Shown one piece after another: positions 24,201-33,200 of a stretch of DNA of 64,000 nt. Every line of letters begins with the position of its first letter. Position 1 is the stretch's first letter. The stretch comes from Ochotona curzoniae. Lineage: Eukaryota > Chordata > Mammalia > Lagomorpha > Ochotonidae. Location: assembly GCF_017591425.1 (NCBI RefSeq), contig NW_024466607.1, positions 7,572,501 through 7,636,500 on the forward strand, in the 5' to 3' direction. The notes under the pieces were generated by a model, which saw only the letters and a list, made by a program, of their open reading frames with translations, searched no databases and had not been told where the DNA came from. Position numbers and translations under genes: made by a program.

Positions 24201-27200
24201 CTCTTTGCCTCACCTTTTCTCTCAGATAAAAAAAAAAAAAAAAACACAGGTGCAGAAAAAAAGCAAGTCACCCACAGAGACTCCAGAAGCAGCAGGGCCC
24301 CCGACACTCACACACAGCTTGTGGGCTGTTCCCGGCCACATGTCACTGAACCACCAAGTTCACAGAGATTCCTGTGCGTGCCCGTCTCCTCCAGCCTCGC
24401 ACTCTGAGCTGGCATCCCTGCTTGCTCCCTCCTCTTCACACCCAGGCAGGTGGGCCCCTCACCCTACTTAGAACACGGCCTGGCACCAACAAATTAGCGT
24501 GGGTTGATCAGGGTGCAAAGAAGACGTTCCACATGATAGGAACTGCCCACAGCTCCTTGAAGAACCTTCTGGCAGCAGCACAGGTGGGTCCCCGAAATAA
24601 AACCCTGAGAGCAGAGCGAGTTGCAGGAAGGGACACAACAGGCAAAATCATTTCTGCAACTCACAAGGGTGAAAGTCAGTGCGGGGCCAGATAACCATCC
24701 AAGAGGACGGGGCCAGGCACACTCCGCACGAGTGGATGCTCACACTCCCTGGCGGACAGCAGAGGGGCCCGCACAGATGCACTGCCTGGTGCTTCTCGCA
24801 AGAACAGAAGAGAAATGCGAACTAGAAATACCAAGGCTTCAGCAGTAAGCACACGTAGTCAGCCCATTTTTCCCTGAACTCCAAGGTTGACTGGGCTGAC
24901 GTGTTGCTGAGGTAGAGGCCGTTCACTAGAAAAGCAGAAAACTCAGAGGAGCTCAGGGCTGCCAGATGTGCCGGTGTGGACTGACGTGTCAAGCCTTTAA
25001 AAATGGACAAGGGCTCTAACACTGTGGTGCAGTGCGTTAGGCTGCCGCTGTGATTCTGGCATGCCCTAGGAGGGTCCATTTGAGTCCCGGCTGCCCCCTG
25101 CTGGTGCACCTGGGAAAGCAACAGATGGCCCAGGCGCTTGGGCCTCTGCAACTTCGTGGGGGTTGTGGATGGAACGCCCAAGTTCAGCCTGGCCCAGCCG
25201 TGGAGTGAACCAGACATGGAAGCTCTCTCTCCCCGGTCTCTGCCCCTCTGTCCTCCTCCCTCCCTCCCAGGTCTTGGTGAAACTCTTTGAAATAACTAAA
25301 TAACTCCTGACTGAGCTGTCTTCCCTAGCATCTCTAGCACCCCTTTGCCCGGGCGGTCAGTCCTCTCGACGACCCTCGCCTACTCATCCAGCGGCAGCTC
25401 AGGCTCAGAAATAAACTCACTGAGAGCACAGGAAGTGTCTGCAGCGGCTTCAGCTTTACGTAACACAGCCCTCCAAGGAGGGTGCAGCTACAACCTCTGG
25501 TTCTAGAACTATCACCTCATACCAGAAACCCGGGCACTCAGTGACACAATGGGGAATGGAGGAAGACCAAACTCGAGTGCCCCATGGAGACACTTGTCTC
25601 TGGACAGCCTGTGACCGAGGTCGCACAGTTCTGCCCGACTAGGTCCCATGACGTGGGCTGCCCAATCCCTCATTCCACCAGAGGAAGCCAACAGTTTACC
25701 ATCTTTCAAGGAGGAGCCTTCCATAGCCCTCTCAAGAAAATAAGATTTATTTCTTTTTACTGGAAAGGAAGATCAGATTTCCTGAGAGAAGGAGAGACAG
25801 AAACATGTTCCACCCACTGGTTCACTCCCCAAGTAATGGTAATGGCTGGAGCTGAGCTAATCTGAAACCAGGAGCCAGAAGCTTCCTCTGGGTCTCTTAT
25901 ATGGTGCAGCATCCCAAGGCTTTGGGCCATCCTCGACTTCTTTCTCAGGCCACAAGCAGGGAGCCGGATGAGAAGTAGGGCCGCCAGGATTAGAACCTGT
26001 GCCAATAATGGGATCCCAGCGCTTGCAAGGAGAGGATTTAGCCCCTGAGCCAATGTGCCAGGCCCTATAGCCCTTACTCTCTCATGATTCCAATGTTATA
26101 CTGTCTGCTGCATCGGAGCATCCATCACCAGAACTGTAACTCCTTATCTGAAAGTTTCTGCTAGCTATTTTTACACTCTCACCTACAAAATAGCATGGGT
26201 CAAGAGTCCCAGCACTCCAGCAGATGGGAGGAGACAGGCAAGGGAAATGCATGGCATCATGAGGGTGAGTGAGTGGAAGATGAAGGGAATGAAGGATGAG
26301 ATGAAGAGCAAAGGATGAGGTGGACGAGGTGGACAGACAGCTGGCGGGATGGACAGACGTGAGAGGCGGCGACGAGATGGACAGACGGCTGAGACGGATG
26401 GAGGGATGAGGACAAGGACGGATGCATGGACAACAACAGATGGAGGGATGAGATGAGGGAAGGATGAAGGGAAGAAGGGAAGGATGAGACGGGGAAGAGG
26501 GAGACGGGTGGGGGATGACATGGCTGTGTTGAGAGACGAGAGAAGGGATCACACGTGGACAGATGTCACAGAGGGATGATGGGTGAACGTGTGTCCAGCA
26601 CTTACTCTCAGGTAACATTTGGTCAAGTCTCCAAGAATCTTCTCGCATCCTCCTGAACGTGAAGCGCCCCGTTGCTCTCCAGGGCTAGCCGAGGGAGAAG
26701 CTGCAAGGCCACCGTGGACTTACCTTGCCATTTCTGCCTGTCTAAGTTGCTGAATGATGATCTCTCGATTATGTCATTGATTTCCAGCATGGTCGCCTCG
26801 GCCAAGGGCGTCGTTTGCACTCTTGAATTATTCCCCCTGGAAAAGTCACAAAATCCCTATTTTCCCATCATGGCCTTGTTCACCAACTCTTTGAAGATCC
26901 GCCCCTCTCCTGACTGTGCAGGCATTTTGAAATACTTTGCACAAAAGTTAACTCATCTGGTGATGCTATTTTCCAACGGACTCGCCCTTCCGCCCACATC
27001 CTCACCCAAGCACAGGGTCGTACCTTGGGGCTGACTTCTCTTGTTCCTCGCTACTCTTGGGAGAAGTTTCAGTGTCTGTCTGGCGAGAATCTGAAAATAT
27101 CAGTAATGTCTCCAAAAATCCTCCTTCGATGAAGTTCACTCAGAAATGGGCCCCCCACCCCGGTCCTGCCCACCTCTGTCGCGCCTGTCTCTGCAGGGGC

Positions 27201-30200
27201 CTGGTGCATCATGTGACAAGCGTTTGGTATCAGAGTCTTGTTCCCAGGGAGGGAGACAGGGACGGGTACACAAACCAGGGAGGGAGGCAGGGACGGGTAC
27301 ACAGACCCGCTGCATCTGCCCGGAAGGAGGCAAGAGCAGCTTCCGCTCCTGCACAGAGCCCCGAGCGAGAAAGCAAGACCGTCTGCAACCTCCGGGACGG
27401 TCCTCCAAGTGTCAGCACGCAAGACCCTGAAACCACTCCCAAGTTTTCCGGGTACCCAACGGCAGGGGGTGCTTGAGGAGACAGCCTATCAGCAGACGAA
27501 ACATACAAACTAAGGACAGAGAGACCGCAAAATCCATACGACGGCACAGGGACGATTTTAGGATACGTAATCCACAAAGGGTCACAGAACAAAGGCAAAG
27601 AAACACCTGTGGACAATACGGTAACCAGGATGCACTGAGCCAGGATGGAAGGGGGGATTAACCCTCCTGTGATCTGAGCCCCTTCTGTCTCTATCGCATT
27701 TTGTAGACACCTCACACACGTTGCTTCTTCTGTCAGAAACAGCTTCTCTATCTTACAACACAAAGAAAAGTCCACAAAGAGCTGAGTGCCCAGCACAAAG
27801 CGAGCTCACAGGGCAGCGTGGCACAGGCTGGGAGGGAGGAGGTGGCACATCATCACGCCAGCCAGGGCAGGGCAGTGACCTGAGAGCTCTGAGCCACAGC
27901 CCCTGCCAGCCACGCAACAGCAGCCCACAAAGGCTGTGTCCACTCACTGTGTCGGTGTGAGTGCGGGTGCTTGGAGTGCTTCTCCGCCTTGTCGGGCTTC
28001 TCCGCCTTGTCCTGCTTCTCCGCCTTGTCCTGCTTCTCCGCCTTGTCAGGCTTCTCCGCCGGCTCCTCCTGGTCCCACTCCACTTTGACTGCGTTGGCTT
28101 TCTCCAAGTCCAGCTCAGACAGGCTCCTCTGACTTAAAACCAAACGTCGCACTTCCTCTAGGAGGCAGAAAGGATGACTAACTCAGCAGGTCAGAAACAC
28201 CTCAGCCCTCCCCTGGCGACGACGGCTTCCTCCACCGAGGCCTTGGATCTGTGTTCGGTCCCACACATGCCATGGCGGGGGTGTGGAGCCATCCTGCTCT
28301 TCTTGCTCTTTTTAAACCTTCCCGGGGCATGCATGGAGCCAAGCGGTGATGAAGCCCTCATTCTACTCCGGAGTCCCAGGTGGGATTGGGGCACCTCATC
28401 CTGGCTTTCTGCTATCACTCAAGTACACTAGACGGCCACATGGAATTTCTGGTTTCCGCCCAGACTTGGGCTGCTGTGGCCATGTAGGGAGTGGACAGTG
28501 GGTGGGAACTCTCTGGCTGCTGCACATAAATCAAAAATGTATGTCAATGTTAAATACAAACAGTAGCCCAAGAGAGTAGATGCAGAAGAATCTGGATGCA
28601 GAGAAGGGGCAAGACACAGCTGGGAGAAGGTGAACCCAAAAGGAGGACACACAGGCGGGGTCACCAGCTGTCAGGTGGGGGTGCCCAGTCCTGACACCAC
28701 ACAAGGGGGCAACACTGATGTCACCTTTTTCCACCACTGAAAATCAAGCAGATGGGTGGACGGAAGAGAAAAGGTCCCTCTGGTTGGGATGTTCTGGTCA
28801 AGGCCAGCAGGTGGGAAGCCACCAGCCTGGACCAGCAAGCCACCTGCGTGCTGACACATGGGCACATGGGGCAGATGGCACCCCAGCACTTGTCCTTCTC
28901 CATTACTATAAATGATGGTTTTGTGTGGGAAGAATTCTCTCCACATTTCGTTTTCATTGTATTTGTATTTCATTGAGAGGCACAGTTAGATAGAGATGGT
29001 CTTTTGTCCACTGGTTCATTCCCCAAATGACCACAACGGCTGGGACTGGTCCAGACAGACACCAGGGACCTGAGCTCCACCTGGGCCCTCCACGTGGGTG
29101 CAGGTGCCCAAGGACTTGGGTCATCTTCTAGCTGTTTTGCTAGGTGCAGAGCAGGGAGCTAGATTGCAAGCCGAGAGCTGAGACTCCACCCAGCACATGG
29201 TGGGATGTCACAGCCAGCTGCTTTACCCGCAGCACTGGGAGTGCCGCTCCCTATGGTCGTGTTTGCTGCTCTCCCCCCACAGGGGAGCACACATGACCTT
29301 CTGACATTCAATACCGTATTTCCACAAACACCACAAATGTCATCACAACATCTTGGGGAGGTGGCTTTTTTTTTTTTTTTTTTTTTTTGTCTTTTGAATC
29401 TTGGCATCCTCTTAGTTCCAGCAAGCAGGCTGCCGGCAGATGACTGTGTCATAGCCTCCAGCCAGGGACACAGACCGTGCCTACCCAGGTCTATCACTCC
29501 CCAGCAGCATGGCAGGATACCCAGGCACACCCTGGAGGGAGGCAGCGCCCGAGATGAATGCCATGTGTGCCCCAGGAAGCCGCACTGGAGCAAGCAAGGC
29601 AGTACCAGCTCCCACTCCTGCTGGCATGGCTGGGGACCAGAATTCTCTATTGGGGCGATCTGGAGGACATTCGCATATAGACACTGAGGTCCCCCGGGGA
29701 CTGGATGGACATCTAAACACAGACTCACAGACGTTTCACGCACGGTATTTTCAGCGAGCCTGGGTTTTGACCGTGACCCACGGTCAAGTGTGGCGTTCTG
29801 CACCTGGGCACCATGTCTACGCCCAGACAGGCTTGAGGTCCTGGGGTATTTCAGACTGCGGCTCAGGAAGCTCCCTGGCTCCCGCCAAGTTTCCAGAAAC
29901 GTCGTCAACAAAGCCAGAACGTCCAACGTACCGACAGACGCCACGTCGTCCAGAGAGCCGGCAGTCTTCAGCCCGTACCTGATCTTCCTGGGGACCCTGT
30001 CCTTGGTGTTCCACAGCTTCAGGGTTATTTTGTGGGCACATATTTTCTTCAGCAATTCCTTGGTGACGTTGATGTTAAACGTCTGAGTCCACGACACCCA
30101 GACTCTGTCTCCTTCTTCCCACAGCTTCACAATCTGTGCAGAACAGGGTTCAGAGGTGTGAGCTACCGTGTGTGAGTGTGTGAGTATGTGTGTGTGGAAG

Positions 30201-33200
30201 GAGGGCTCTGTCAGCCCATGCTGCTTCAGTCGTGGAGTCAGTGCTCTGTCCCACACCCTTGCATCCATCTGACCTTAAACCTGGCAGAAAGAATCCAACC
30301 AAAGCCATCAGCGCCCAGCAGTGGCTGCTCCGGAACCACCAAGCCAGCCTCTGCAGGCAACAAGTGCACACGCGTACACACATGGACACAAGCACGTGCG
30401 TGCTGTGGGAGATCGCCCCTGGATCTCTGTGTGGGAGAGCATAAGCGTGCAACACACCGTGTCCCCGGGGAAACCCCCGATGATGGTGTCAGCGAACCAA
30501 GAGCTCAGCCTGGCCTGGTCACTGGTCAAGCAGGCAAGAGCAGTGGGCTGCACCCATCTCTTCTCCGTCCCTGGACCAGCTGTGCTGGGACTTCCTTCAT
30601 AAGCAACTCTGAGAGTCAGCTGCAACCCACAGCCTGTCTGCCAGCCACTCACAGTGAATGTGACCTGATCTGTGACTTGGTTGGAGGGTCCACAGACAGA
30701 CATGCCTTCCAGCCAGTTACAATGTCATTGCTGGGTGGCAGGACTGTCAGGGAACACCCTTCTGCCTTCCCCTCTCCTAGTCTATATAAATTTGTGTCAT
30801 TTTGCAATAAACGGACATGCTCAATTACGCTGTCTCCGGTGGCTCCTGTGGCCAAACAACACCATCACCTCAACCTCTCAGTGGTTTTGGGGACCTGCTG
30901 GCAGGAAAAGCCACCAAGACACACATGCTGACACACGTGCATAAGTTCACACACACACACGTGTGTGTACCACATCCGAGTGAAAAGCTGGCACACACGG
31001 TGAGGGCAGAGGCCCACGCAGGGGCCTGAGTGGTACCCAGGAGCCTGACTTTCTAGAACACCCCAGATGGAAGCACAAGTGGCAGATCCCCAGAGTACAC
31101 ACTGCGCCTAGGTGTCAGACCCCACACGCACACACACCTTCACTCCTGACTCCAGGAATACTTTGGCCATGGCCGGAAAAATCACCACGTCGACTTTCCT
31201 GGGTTCAGTGTCATCGGGCAGCAGGTAGTACTCGATGTGGCAGAAGCGATGAGCCCTCACGGCAGAGGTTTCCAGCCGGGGATGTTTCCTGTATTTTTCA
31301 ATCAGCTTCGTGTATTTTACTCGATGACCTAGAAGTAAAGATTGACAAAGTTCGCTTCAACTTCGTAGGGAAAAGTCCCTATTTCCCTCTGCACAAACAG
31401 GATGAGCTCTAAGACACTAGAGATTTTCTCTCTCTCTTTTTAAAAGATTTTATTTATTTTATTGGAAAGGCAGATGTACAGAGAAAAAGAGAGAGAGGAA
31501 GATCTTCCATGCGATGACTCACTCCCCAAGTGGCCGGCCGCAACAGTTGGTGCTGCGCCAATCTGAAGCCAGGAGCCAGGAATTTCTTCCAGGTCCCCCA
31601 TGAGGGTGCAGGGTCCCAAGGCTTTGGGCCGTCCTTGACTGCTTTCCCAGGCCACAAGCAGGGAGCTGGATGGGAAATGAAGCTGCCGGGATTAGAACCG
31701 GCGTCCATATGGGATCATGGCATGTTCAAGGTGAGGAGCTTAAACCATTATGCTATCACGCCAGGCCCAAAGTTTGAGATTTTCACCCCCGCAAGCCTCT
31801 GCTGCACTAACTGTGCCAGCAAGAGCATCTGTACAGTGTGGTTTGATTAAACTTCTCAGGAATCATTAGAACTTTCCTGGTGTTTAGCTCTGTGGCTTAG
31901 CAGGTAAACTCACTGCCTTTAGCACTGGCATTCCATACGGACAGGGGTTCAAGTCCCAGTTGCTCAAGTTCCTATCCAGCTCCCTGATAATGACCCGGGA
32001 AAGAAGCATGAGATGGTCCAACTGCTCAGGACTCTGCATCCATGTGGGAGACCAGGAAAAAGCTCCTGGCTTTGCCACAGCCCAGCCCTAACCATGACAG
32101 CCATTCGGGCAATCGGCCAGAATGTGGAAGACCTGGCAATCTCACACTCTCCCCCTCTCTAACTCTGCCTTTCAAATAAATAAAACAGAAATTTAAAAAC
32201 AACGAACCCCCATACACACAAAAAAATTCCTCCAGTTGGCTTGTTAAAGAAAGGTGGGCCCAGTGTGGTGGCCTAGCAGCTAAAGTCCTAGTCTTGCTAG
32301 AACCGGGACCCCATATGGGCACCAGTTCGAGTCCTGGCTGCCCCACTTCCAATCCAGCTCCCTGCTTGTGGCCTGGGAAGGCAGCAGAGGACGGCCCAAG
32401 AAGACCCAGAAGAAGCTCCTGGCTCTGGATCGGCGCAGCTCCAGCCATTGCAGCCACTTGGACATTGAAGCAGCAAATGGAAAATCTTCCTCTGAGTCAC
32501 TCCTCCTCTCTGTATATCTGAATTTCCAATAAAAACAAAATCTTCAAAAAAAAGTGTCACATGCCCAATGAAGAAAATACTTAACATATTAAAAAAGAAG
32601 AGAGCACATGGGCTGCCGTGCCAGGAGGCAGAGGACAGCCACACGAGCAGCGACGTGAGCAGCTTGCACAGCCAGGCCAGCGGAGTCCCGTCGGGAGGAG
32701 TGGGCTTGGGTCTTTTTCCCGGCACTTCACAGCCACAGCTTTTTTATTTCACGACTTAATTATTTGAAAGGCAGACTTAGAAAGACAGGGAGATCCTCTA
32801 TCCATTCCCCAAATGGCTGCAACGTCCGGGGCTGGGGAGCCAACAGCTCTACTGAGGTCTCCCATGGGTGGCATACACCCAAGTCCTCGAGCCAGGAGTG
32901 CTAGCAGGAGCTGGGTGCAGCAGCCAGCCGCAGCCAGCCTCGAACCAGCGTGGAGAAGACCGAGCAGGCGAAGCCCACAGCTGGGACCTCTAAGCCTTGT
33001 TTCCATTTTCCAATTTAACTGACTTCTCCAAGGGGCAGAGCTCGCATCAGCTGTTCACTCCCGAGGGGCACGGCCTGAGCCAGGATCCCAAGTCCACCAC
33101 ACTGGTGGCAAGAATCCCAGAAGCCCATCACTGCTGCCTTCCAGAAACTCCGAGGGGCACAGGGTAGGATCTGAGCTGGCAGCCAAACACCTTCCCCGTG

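Noticed and set aside
29159..29931. A 369-codon ORF continuing past CFAP92 exon 3
   Set aside because: Only 29932-30133 is conserved and in phase with the next exon. The rest reads a T-run as poly-Lys and then a SINE.
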